From: Lineus longissimus
Lineage: Eukaryota > Nemertea > Pilidiophora > Heteronemertea > Lineidae
Reading direction: 5' to 3'
DNA: 64,000 nucleotides
Assembly: GCF_910592395.1 (NCBI RefSeq)
Contig: NC_088315.1
Coordinates: 13,747,808-13,811,807 of the forward strand
Made by a program: the position numbers and the translations under genes. The notes beneath the pieces are model-generated. The model had not been told where the DNA came from. It saw only the letters and a list, made by a program, of their open reading frames with translations, and did no database searches. Positions 50,560-59,549 of this stretch are shown piece after piece. Positions within the stretch are counted from its first letter, which is position 1; each line of letters starts with the position of its first letter.

Positions 50560-51160
50560 TACGAAAGCCCAGAAGGCACATTCGACAAAACTCACTTCGA
50601 CAAAACTCACTTCGCCAAAATTGACCTCGCCAAAATTCTCTTCGACAAAACTCACTTCGACAAAACTCACTTCGCCAAAATTGACCTCGCCAAAATTCTC
50701 TTCGACAAAACTCACTACAACAAATTCTCTTCGACAAAATCGACCAATCAAATCGTGTTTTACATACCTACATATGCGTCTTACAATTACCGCAGGCCGT
50801 TAGGCCAGGCCTTTACTCATAAAACTCATTTATAAGTAGTGTACTTACCAAGCTCTTCTACCTTTAGTGACTCGTGGTTTCGGAAAATAAATACGAATGA
50901 GTTTTGCTCATCAGCGATTGATTCCCTCGTGTTCGGTGGATCCTTGGCCACCATGATAGCTACTATGACCTAAACAACGACCTCTGGCCTATCTGTAAAA
51001 CACACAGTTAGGTATGTAAAACGCGATTTGATTGGTGGATTTTGTCGAAGTGAGTTTTGTTGAAGTGAGTTTTGTCGAAGTCAATTTTGGCGAAGTGAGT
51101 TTTGTCGAAATCAATTTTGTCGAAGTAAGTTTTGTCGAATGAGCCTTCTGGGCTTTCGTA
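50560..51160. mobile_element. foldback element with 6-bp target duplication CTTTTA
   Basis: The termini TACGAAAGCCCAGAAGG and, inward from the right, TACGAAAGCCCAGAAGG are identical. They are flanked by perfect CTTTTA copies (50554-50559 and 51161-51166). The arms consist of tandem 15-bp repeats of TTCGACAAAACTCAC, with variants TTCGCCAAAATTGAC. The left arm also has a larger about 60-bp duplication. The inverted arms continue to AATCAAATCG-GTTTTACATACCTA. The core (about 50785-51000) has no recognised protein. The same outer termini bound the composite at 34878-38469, but the subterminal repeats differ. Confidence 0.85.
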
Positions 51161-51166
51161 CTTTTA

Positions 51167-53469
51167 GAATGCGCTTGGTGCCGTGCACCAGAGTCTGCTT
51201 TCACTTCCAATTACCCAGGAGGTTCTTGCTTCCACAACGATATGTTCCCTTTCGATCAAAATTAAAGTGGTGTCTTCCTGTTCGCGGTCACGTCACATGC
51301 TGTGTTCAGGTACTCTCCAATCGCCCATAAAGCCATAATTTCCGCTACACCTAACTATGACAATAAATAAATGCGATTGTCTCCTGTTAGAATGACATAA
51401 TGGCTTATTCGTGTAGGATTAATTGATTCGAAGAGGTGAGAGAGGTTACCTCCTTCATCGCGTCAACCATAGATGACAAACGAGATAGTGCTTTTGCCAT
51501 TAATGGCCATAAATCCGGAAGTAGTGCAGCGAGAAACGAGCTGAGAATCGCGTGCTTTAAAGGAATCCACCGCGTGGTTTAGTCAATCAGATTTGGATTT
51601 AATAAGCTTTTGGCAACGAGACAATGTTTAAAAGAATATCGAATCCAACAATAATTCACAAAAGCTCATCTTACGCGAAATAAAAATGACGCTGAAGATT
51701 CCCCAACTCTTACGAATGACCACGATGATCCTTTTCGGAGCACGCACCAAATACAGTAGCCTTTAATAAACTGTCCGGCAGTGCTGGAAAAATATCAAGG
51801 CGGGTATTGAACAAAAACAATACAATTGATTATCGTTTGGAAACTGCTCCGGACGCAATATTTCTTTTCCAAATGTTGTTAACGTCACAAAGATTAAGTG
51901 GGTTTAGCAATTCCCTTGGGAACTCTTTTGATGTTTGGGTTCATAGTACATGTACTTAATCTTGGCAAAACCCTCGACGCTCATAATTTGTCCAGCGGTT
52001 ACTACGAAAATCGAAACAATTCTCTGAAGGGGGGGGGGGGGTCATTCCTTCGTTTCCTTGGTTCTATGCCCCCCCCCACCCCCTTATACGATAAAATTAC
52101 CAAAGTATTGGCTTGTATCGGAAATAATACGAATGATGTCGGGTTGGAGACAGAGACAATCTCAATCAAGTTCGAGTTGGGGTACGTGTCAGGAATGGGT
52201 CTGGTCAGGGTTAGTCATAGTAGTTAGAAGGCTTCGATGGTATTCAATTTACGCGCTCATTGGGGCGCTTTCTGAAACTTATGAAAACAAATCTTTGCTT
52301 ATATCTCAAGAACGCTGCCAGATAGAACCATGCATTTTCTATTGTATGTATCATGAGACCGTCACATAATAATTAATATATCTTTTTTCTATTCGAGCCC
52401 CCAGGAATGCTGCCATCTTGAATTTTATCGTAATTTTTATTATCTCGTTTCTCAAGCGTCTCTCTACAGGGTGTATCAATGATAAGTATACAGTTTGATA
52501 AATTGCCCCAAAATTAGCACTTTTATAATTTTGGGAATTATTTTCAAAGGATATTGGTAGGTAGGGGTTTATTGTATATATGTACAAAATTTCACACCCA
52601 GCTTTTCACGCATGAGAGAGCAAGGGCAAATTGCCTAAACCAAGTTAAAACTGGTTTGCACCGCAAAGGGATGGCACTTGAATTAGATCAAATACAATGG
52701 GAAGGGTCATTGGGCATCAGCCTTTAGCTTGTTTTCAATAAAAATTCAGGTTACAGCATGGACCCTTTGGCGTTTATGTCAATTTCATTTAAATATCAAG
52801 TTACGTTGCTTCTCATTGTCTGACCTGGGAAAGGTAGCCACTTTTCACACGGTGGTCAACGTACACGATCTATCCAGTGCGTAGCATTAATGGTCTATCA
52901 CTTTCCTCGAACAGACGAAAATTTAGGGGAAAGTAATTTTTCATTAACTCTGCACAATCCACACCATTTTATGCCTTGGAAACTAACGTAATTGTGAGAA
53001 CAAGTCCATTTTCAAAGTGTTTCACCACGTTCTTACGTAATTTGAAATGAGTGAATCATAAGCTCATTGCCGCCATTCACGTAGTTAATCAAGTAACTGT
53101 TAAGTAATTAGGTAAATTAAGTCATTTTGAAGGACCAAGCTAGGTATCTCCACTACACTGTGTGTTGCTAATAGGTATTTCATCTCCTACCATCTATACT
53201 ATAATGCGCGTCGCTAAATAGGAGGCGATTTTTGTTTCAAAATCGGGCCTCGGAAATGCGTCGAATTCTTGCAACTTTTGGCTTCGTAGGTGTGGATCAT
53301 AAGTAAGAGTGTCACTGAGGGTGTCATACGTCGAATATCTTGGTGGTTTTGGAATAAATAACAACTTTGTGGAGATGACGTCAATTGGAGAGCTCCAAGT
53401 AATCTCTTCGCCGAGAAGTCCATCAGTAATCTCTCTGCATTATTACCGTCACGAAAATTGCCGAGCCAC
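51167..53469. other. no gene recognised; facing G and C homopolymers
   Basis: Thirteen Gs (52029-52041) and a C-rich block (52069-52084) face each other. No supported exon or element was found in the rest. Confidence 0.4.
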
Positions 53470-53582
53470 CTCCCACTTCCGCGATCAACCAATCAGATGT
53501 CCTGTTCAAATGGTCACTTCCATGCGCGCATCATCCACCAATCAAAATCGACGTCACTGTCGCCAGCATGCAAGATGGCGGC
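53470..53582 (+). promoter_or_regulatory. housekeeping-type promoter
   Basis: Within about 110 bp there are an Ets-like ACTTCCGC (53475), two CCAAT boxes (about 53489 and 53538), an NRF-1-like CATGCGCGCATC (53521), a CRE-like GACGTCAC (53550) and a YY1-type CAAGATGGCGGC (53571). The last overlaps a start codon. This cluster, without a TATA box, is typical of broadly expressed animal genes, and its orientation points rightward. Confidence 0.55.
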
Positions 53583-53697
53583 GCCCATCTCTGAAGGAAA
53601 AATGCTGCTTTTCCACCTCGAGACAGCCATTTATTCACAAATAGCTCATCTTAGGACACAATGTACCCAACGGGAGACAAGATTTACGCACACACCG
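53575..53697 (+). CDS. candidate first coding exon of an unrecognised gene
   Basis: The ATG sits in the YY1-type context AAGATGGCGGC. The frame reads MAAPISEGKMLLFHLETAIY and continues for 41 codons to a CCG|GTAACT donor in phase 0. No upstream in-frame Met is needed. The residues look like an amphipathic helix (LLFHLETAIYSQIAHLRTQ). I do not recognise the family. The promoter directly upstream is the main support. The next candidate exon in matching phase is at 54216, giving an intron of about 518 bp. Confidence 0.4.
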
Positions 53698-54215
53698 GTA
53701 ACTTAAACCATCCTGTCGCTAATCGCTGGCTGATATCGAGTACATCACCAGTCTGCACCATCTTGGTTTTCCGAGAATTGGTTTAGCATTGTGGACGCCT
53801 GTACATCATGTACATGGTTACATAGTTCCGTTTTCAAGAAGTATTACACTCATGAAAAAAAGTCGTATTCACAAACCAGCCGCCCATTTACACCAAACCC
53901 ACAACATACCAGCACCCACACAATCCGATTTTTATACCTCGAACAGCCCGCGCCTCGGGTATATGCTAGTTAGGATAATACATGTATAAGAATATCAAGC
54001 TTGCACATCACATCAAGACTTACACTGATCAACACAAAATACGGATGCACGGCCTTTCGGTTGAACGGATCAACCATGTGGAAACAAGTAAAACGTCGTT
54101 ATTGGGCACACTTTAAAAGTATTTTTCCCGTTTAGACGATGTTTTTTTGTCCAGCTAAAGCAAATGGATCGTTTTTCATGGTTTATCAGTCCACTAAAAA
54201 GTCTCTCTTTTGCAG

Positions 54216-54300
54216 TACATTAGTGCCGTTAATCAGCTAAATCTTGGTGACGACCCGGATGCAGTAGTGAGGCTTCTCTCCTTAAGTCAGTTACTTTGTG
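54216..54300 (+). CDS. candidate second exon
   Basis: It is preceded by a strong polypyrimidine tract and acceptor (GTCTCTCTTTTGCAG). Only one frame is open, and it is the one compatible with the phase-0 end of the exon at 53575. It reads YISAVNQLNLGDDPDAVV, then RLLSLSQLLC. A GTTAGT donor follows in phase 1 (an alternative GTGAGG donor lies inside). The hydrophobic spacing suggests an alpha-helical repeat. It faintly recalls IQGAP-type short repeats, but that is not enough to name it. Confidence 0.35.
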
Positions 54301-54371
54301 GTTAGTCTGCTGCCATTTAATCACACCCTTTTTGTTACCTTACCGACCTACCGACAACTTCTGAGATTCAG

Positions 54372-54532
54372 TGTTAGTTTTCGCTCCTAGGTCATCAAGA
54401 GGCAGAGGCTGGAGTGTATTGAAAACTACTGGTTATACCAGGATATGTCATATTATCTTAGGTCAAAAGGCTAAAGGTACAGGAGTTCTTTTGCGCATGC
54501 GGACACAACTCCCTCATCTTTTGTCACACGTG
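54372..54532 (+). CDS. possible third exon, two competing models
   Basis: Model one: acceptor GATTCAG at 54371, open in the phase set by the previous exon for 53 codons to a strong GTG|GTAAGT donor at 54533. Model two: acceptor CGCTCCTAG at 54390, with a frame reading VIKRQRLECIENYWLYQDMS that stops at TAA near 54469. The second needs the alternative donor in the previous exon. The intron would be only 70-100 bp. I cannot choose between them. Confidence 0.2.
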
Positions 54533-54844
54533 GTAAGTTTTATTCGGACGGAATTTCTCCCGTACCTTTTTCATAGTGCACTATGAGTATATACGGAACT
54601 ATCAACTTGTAACTATTATTTTTTTAACACCGGTATACTAGTATAATATTTCGAGTATTTACTGCCCGCGTTTGTGACAAAATCATGAAATGTCGTGGAA
54701 AAGATCTTACAAATCTAACTTCTATAGATACGGAAGATGTATGATATGTCTGTTATTTTGGAGTGAAAGTTGCCTTTTTTATAACAAATGAAGACATTTT
54801 ATCGCAAAATTTAAAAGAAAAATCACGGGCAGAAAATTAAACAA

Positions 54845-54909
54845 TGGCCATCGTGGGACTCGAACCGGGGACGCCGGGGCCTGAGACGTATCCACTAGGC
54901 CACGGCGCT
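54845..54909 (-). repeat. tRNA-like sequence, pseudogene or SINE head
   Basis: The minus strand carries a perfect A box (TGGCCTAGTGGA) and a perfect B box (GGTTCGAGTCC) about 25 nt apart. It is followed by short T runs. The acceptor and T stems pair poorly, and the D arm looks shortened compared with the arginine tRNA-like GGCCTAATGGATAAGG pattern. It is therefore a tRNA relic or the promoter part of a SINE rather than a working tRNA. Confidence 0.55.
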
Positions 54910-55244
54910 CTTTCTACCGGACATAGGCCTTAACGCGATCTTAGGTGTGGATCTTAATGCTTAATGTTTCTTCACTTGAAATATTCTTAAAAAGCATTTT
55001 CACATTCGCCCAGTGTATCAAAAAGGCTATGGATTGTTGGAATCAAAGACGCATGCACCTGTCACTGTCAAGTCTGTGGACTTGCCTCTGGCCTTGAAGG
55101 AATAGTCGGCATTTTATTGCAGTATGTTTGTTCTTCTTCTGGTAAAAAGTAAGCTATTTTTCTGAAAGTGTTTGATGCCTTTCCATTTTTGTTTCAGCTC
55201 TTAGATAGTAGAATTATTCGTTGTTTTTAGTACGCGCAAGTCCT
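54910..55244. other. no gene recognised
   Basis: Between the tRNA-like sequence and the next promoter candidate. An acceptor-like TTTTTGTTTCAG ends at 55198 but is followed by a frame of only about 10 codons. Confidence 0.35.
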
Positions 55245-55408
55245 GGCGCGAAAGATCTTTCCCGCCGCGTTCGTGCACGCCGAGATCCGAGTTCACGTCT
55301 CCCCGCTATTACGACGCAACGTCATTTCCATTTATCGTCGCAGTTGCGGGGTAATCAAGCGCCATCAGCGTGACGTCGGAAAGATGGATATCATCACCAA
55401 GACGTCAC
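55245..55408 (+). promoter_or_regulatory. GC-rich promoter candidate with paired E2F sites
   Basis: GGCGCGAAA (55245) and TTTCCCGCC (55258) are two consensus E2F sites 4 bp apart. They lie in a CpG-rich stretch of about 170 bp that also holds TGACGTCG (55371) and GACGTCAC (55401). An ATG in good context (AAGATGG, 55384) opens MDIITKTSQ and meets a possible donor AGG|GTAGAA at 55412. E2F-controlled cell-cycle promoters look like this, but no downstream exon is assigned and a dispersed repeat begins at 55451. Confidence 0.35.
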
Positions 55409-55450
55409 AGGGTAGAAACTAACTACCACGTGGAAAGGGTCGATGTATGG

Positions 55451-55625
55451 AGAGCTAACACGGGTCAAACCGGAGTCAACATCGGAAAGCGCGATAATTC
55501 AGTCAGACTTTGAATTTTTCCTTTTTTTGGTCAATTTGTTGATAGAAACTACTTATGTAGAACAGGAGGTGACTGGACAGCCGACAGCTGGGTAAAATTG
55601 CCCTTGATAATGTCAATGGTCCTTA
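55451..55625. repeat. dispersed repeat, uninterrupted copy
   Basis: It carries AGCTAACACGGGTCAAACCG, ACATCGGAAAGCGCGATAAT, GAATTT (55512) and, further on, GCCCTTGATAATGTCAATGG. The flanks of the composite element (34811-34877 and about 38490-38525) match the two halves, so this copy approximates the site before insertion. Confidence 0.5.
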
Positions 55626-55869
55626 GCTGTAACTCGGCGCAGTTGAGGGAGAAAAAACCGTTTTGGGCATGCGCCACAGAACTCACGTATACCTCTAGCA
55701 TTCTGACCAGGGGGTACGGCCCCCATACCTCTGGACAGTGCGTATTAAGTACGCTACTACACTACTCATATCCTGACAATATTTCGACTTTCTCAAGTTC
55801 TTTTCTGTCCGCCAGTATTATTGATGATAAGAAACCGAAAATCTGTTTTTTCAGTAACTAGTCACTGAC

Positions 55870-56878
55870 GGTAGTTGATAAAGTATGGAATTAGTGAAAC
55901 CTTGGAAACACTGATAAACCTTGTAATATTCAATGTAAACCATGGAATCACTGTGCAAATAGCGCGGGAAATCGGGTGCGTTCCTTCCACGATTTATACC
56001 CTCCCAACTGACAGTCTCGTCCCAGCTGACTTTATTGATAGCAATTTGCCAGTTAGTTCAGAAGCCAACATTTTTAATGTGGAGGATGACGTCATCAATT
56101 GGCAATGCGCTGTGGTCGTTAAAATATTTTATTTCTCTTCAATGGAAGCAAAAATTAGTTTTTATGATTGTTTTGTATTCCATAGACGATAAAGTATTAT
56201 GCTCGGTACTAGATGCACGAGATCATAGGACAAACACACACGTGAATAAAAAAAACCGCTTCGAACTGGTGACGTCACAAAGATCTCTGCATCCCTCGAT
56301 GCGTACTGGAAGATGTAAGAAATCGCTCACGGCGAAGGAAATTTTCATCCGCAAACTTCGGTAATAAACATACATGACTAGGCTTCTTTTATTCATCGTT
56401 TGTTATAAAATATCAGTCAATCATAGACAATTAGGCCTAGACATAGTCGTCAACCTTATCCATGCATAATGCATGACAGGCCCCCAATTTTCTCTGTATC
56501 ACCCTGTATGAACAGACCGATCCGTAGTTCAAATAGGCCCCGCGTGGTGGTGGCGTATTTATAAGCGGAGCGCTATTGGTCCATATTATGGGTGTGTGGT
56601 GGGCGTGTCTTCCCATATTTGGGAGATCAGTACTGTACACTGGAGGCGAGGTACAACTGGGTTGTTCTAAAATATAGACTATTGAATCGGATATGCGACA
56701 GATTTCTAAATTATCATAAAATTCCGATCTGATCATGTAAGAATAAGCTCCAAATGTTGATTCGTAACCACGTTAGGTTCGAATGGCATTATTTCATGTT
56801 TTTATGCATTTTAAGGAGTGTTTCCAAGGTTTATCAGTGTTTCCAAGGTTTCACTAATTCCATACTTTATCACCTACC
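55870..56878. mobile_element. long-TIR element, 9-bp target duplication GTCACTGAC, copy 1
   Basis: The termini GGTAGTTGATAAAGTATGG and GGTAGGTGATAAAGTATGG (inward) are almost identical. The arms continue as near-perfect inverted repeats for about 55 bp (TAGTGAAACCTTGGAAACAC, then TGATAAACCTTG). Perfect GTCACTGAC copies flank it (55861-55869 and 56879-56887). A 9-bp duplication with long inverted repeats fits Mutator-like elements best, though Merlin also gives 8-9 bp. The short frames inside are not transposase. Copy 2 lies at 58308-59539. Confidence 0.85.
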
Positions 56879-56887
56879 GTCACTGAC

Positions 56888-57840
56888 ACCCTGCAGAATG
56901 TTATATGTTACATCATTTGATATGATATGAACGAACGAATGAACCTTGAAAGGCTGGAAGAACTGCCACGGGCAAAGAAATGAAATTGACATGCGTCTGA
57001 AATTTTGTACATATATGCATTAAACCCCTACCATTGGAAATATATGGCTTATTTCTAGAACCTAAGCGCTCAGACATAGTGATGACGTCACATCAATGGG
57101 AGCCAATTATGTATCTGACTACAAATCTGCTACAAAACAATCAAACATGGTTACATTTGTATTGAATTGAATTGACGAATACACTACAAGTGTAAATATA
57201 GCGGACAGTCATAACAGTGACACAGTTAATCACAGCGGACAGTCTTCTGTATATTATTGCATTTTAAGTCATTTATAGAACACTTTGAGCCAAGTGCTTG
57301 TTATCATGTACCAATTCTGGTGAACATGCTAAACAAAACAATTGCACCCTGAATTAGGCAAAGGTCTACAAAAACACTGCTTTGTCTACCTACTAGTTTT
57401 CAGGACAGCTACATTTTGTACGTCAAAATAAACCTAATAACAGATGTATCCGAGTTATCATCTAGAAATATCTACCAGCAAATCCACGTCGAGTAATCCA
57501 CATCGGTAATGAGATAATATGAAGCTTCGCTTTGTGAAAACCAATTTTTGGCTATATGTCGTGAACGCTGCTTGTAATGAAAGACGCCCGGACGCCCACG
57601 CCCTGCCCGACCACGCCGAGGTCTACAGACTACCTTTACCCAAATGATATGGTAACAGATCACACCCCAAATAGAGATGTAATGAAATACTTTCACTTTC
57701 TAAAATCGTAAGGTCGCTCAAAATGCATGTACATGTATACGATATTTTTGAGTAATGAGTAAAGCATGAAGTTTGGGTGTTAATTTCACACGTTTCTTAA
57801 ACGTTTTGATGTGTACGCAAAAATATCTTATCACGAGGTC
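56888..57840. other. no gene; short GC-rich repeat fragment at 57575
   Basis: TAATGAAAGACGCCCGGACG...CCCACGCCC at 57575-57615 is matched by the reverse complement of 63546-63595. Otherwise nothing is recognised. Confidence 0.35.
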
Positions 57841-57960
57841 ACTTCCCGCCCCTCTTCAATCCACGATTGTTGGTCACTTGATCTTTGAGATTTCGCGGGA
57901 AATGAAATAGTAAACAAACGCACGTGCGCTGTTCGAGTGTCAATACAAATGCACGTGAGA
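57841..57960. promoter_or_regulatory. E2F/E-box cluster, promoter candidate
   Basis: TTTCGCGGGAAA (57891) is a palindromic E2F consensus. TTCCCGCCCC (57844) and two CACGTG-type motifs (57919 and 57953) are close by. Neither strand shows a convincing first exon, so the assignment rests on motif clustering alone. Confidence 0.25.
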
Positions 57961-58307
57961 GGTTGCTGGACTTGGGTTTTCCCGGTATTTTGTAAATGGT
58001 TTCTTAAAGGTAGACTTGGGGGTCAAATTGGTGGTCTTTATTTTACCAATACGTAGATTTAGGGGATGGGGACTGTGTTGACCATGTGTTTACATACGCA
58101 AGCAACAGAGAATTACATTGAGGGGGGTTAATTTTGAGTACACTGTACATTTTTACGTTTATTTACATTGGGGGGTCTGTGGGTACGTGCTTAAAAAAAG
58201 TTCGGCCCCTGTACGTGATTGCCTCCAGAGCTTGGCAAGTAGTACAATTGAGCAAATGAAGAGAAGAGAAAATCTACAATAAATTATTATTAAACTCTGG
58301 ACTGAAT

Positions 58308-59539
58308 GGTAGTTGATAAAACTTGGAATCAGTGAAACCATGTAACCTGTGCTAAACCATGGAATAGTCAGTACTGAACCGTGGAATCACTCTGCAAGTA
58401 CCGCGTGAAATCGGGTGCGTTCCTTCCACAATTTTTACCCTTCCAACTGCCAATCTCGTCCCAGCTGACTTAATTGATAGCAATTTGCCAGTTGTTCCAG
58501 AAACCACCTTTTTGTGGAGGATGACGTCATCGAATAGCTTGGTTGAGCTGATTTCAATATACAATGTAACTAGGGTTCCAGGACGTATGCTGAAGATGTC
58601 TATATTGTTAAAATAAAGGCTTCCCTTGTAAAAGAAATGGGAATTCTTGTATCCTTATTTATTAGCAGGCTCTTTGAAAGAATGGTGAAACAGTCCTCCG
58701 GGTAGGCCTAGTGACCGGCTAGTGACATCAGGGGTAGGCCTATACGGACCTTACCAAGCCTAGGTCACTAGCCGGTCACTAGGCCTACCCGGGGGACGTT
58801 TGGGTTTTTCCGAAATATGGAATATTAAAACGGATCTGCGACTAATTCCTAAGAATCATTTTGTATATATGACGCTCTGATTAAGCTTGGTAGATAGGAC
58901 AAATATGCACTCGGGAATCACTAAAAAATGTGTCAGCTTAGAACTGGTGACATCACGAAAATATCTCTACATCCCGATGTGTACATGAAAATGTACGAAA
59001 TCGCTCACCGTGAAGGAATTCGTTCTCATTTTTCATCTCCAAACCCGGCTAAAATCTTAGGTAATAAATCTTCTTAAACGTTTCTTGTCATGCTTAAGAT
59101 TATGTACGGGTAAGTGCCAGCCGGTACTGCATGATGTAGTCAATCTTCTCTGTATCACCCTGTATGATCACACCGCTCCGTAGTTCAAATAGGCCCCGTG
59201 TGGTGGCGTAGTAACCGGAACGCTGATTGGTCCATATTATGGGTGTGTGGTGGACGTCTCGTGACGTGCATGCCCATATTTGGTAGATCAGTAATGTACA
59301 CTGGAGGCGAGGTATGACTGGGTTGTTCTAAAATATAGTTTGTTGAATCGGAAATGCGACTGATTTCTAAACTACCGTCAAATTCCGATCTGATCATGTA
59401 AAAATAAGCTCCAAATATTGATTCGTAACCTGCTTAGGTTCCAATGGCATTATTTCATGCTTTTATGCATTTTTAGGACTGATTTCATGGTTTAGCACAG
59501 GTTACATGGTTTCACTGATTCCAAGTTTTATCAACTACC
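58308..59539. mobile_element. long-TIR element, 9-bp target duplication GGACTGAAT, copy 2
   Basis: The ends GGTAGTTGATAAAACTTGGA are exact inverted repeats, continuing through CAGTGAAACCATGTAACCTG to GCTAAACCATG. GGACTGAAT stands on both sides (58299-58307 and 59540-59548). It aligns along most of its length with copy 1, for example GGGTGCGTTCCTTCCAC..., GGAGGATGACGTCATC, and the 56500/59165 blocks around TAGTTCAAATAGGCCCCG. The copies differ at the outermost arms, each keeping its own arm pair identical. It also contains a 105-bp palindrome (58693-58797). Confidence 0.85.
58693..58797. repeat. 34-bp-arm hairpin inside copy 2
   Basis: GTCCTCCGGGTAGGCCTAGT...GACCGGCTAGTGAC is complemented, with about one mismatch, by GTCACTAGCCGGTCACTAGG...CCTACCCGGGGGAC. 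A 37-bp centre separates the arms. Copy 1 (55870-56878) lacks it, so it was probably inserted later. Confidence 0.7.
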
Positions 59540-59549
59540 GGACTGAATA

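Noticed and set aside
50580-50740. Regularly spaced short repeats that could look like a CRISPR array
   Set aside because: The units are 15-bp direct repeats with no unique spacers, in a eukaryotic context, and form one arm of an inverted-repeat transposon.
54845-54909. Functional tRNA gene
   Set aside because: The A and B boxes are good, but acceptor and T stems do not pair and no clear anticodon arm forms.
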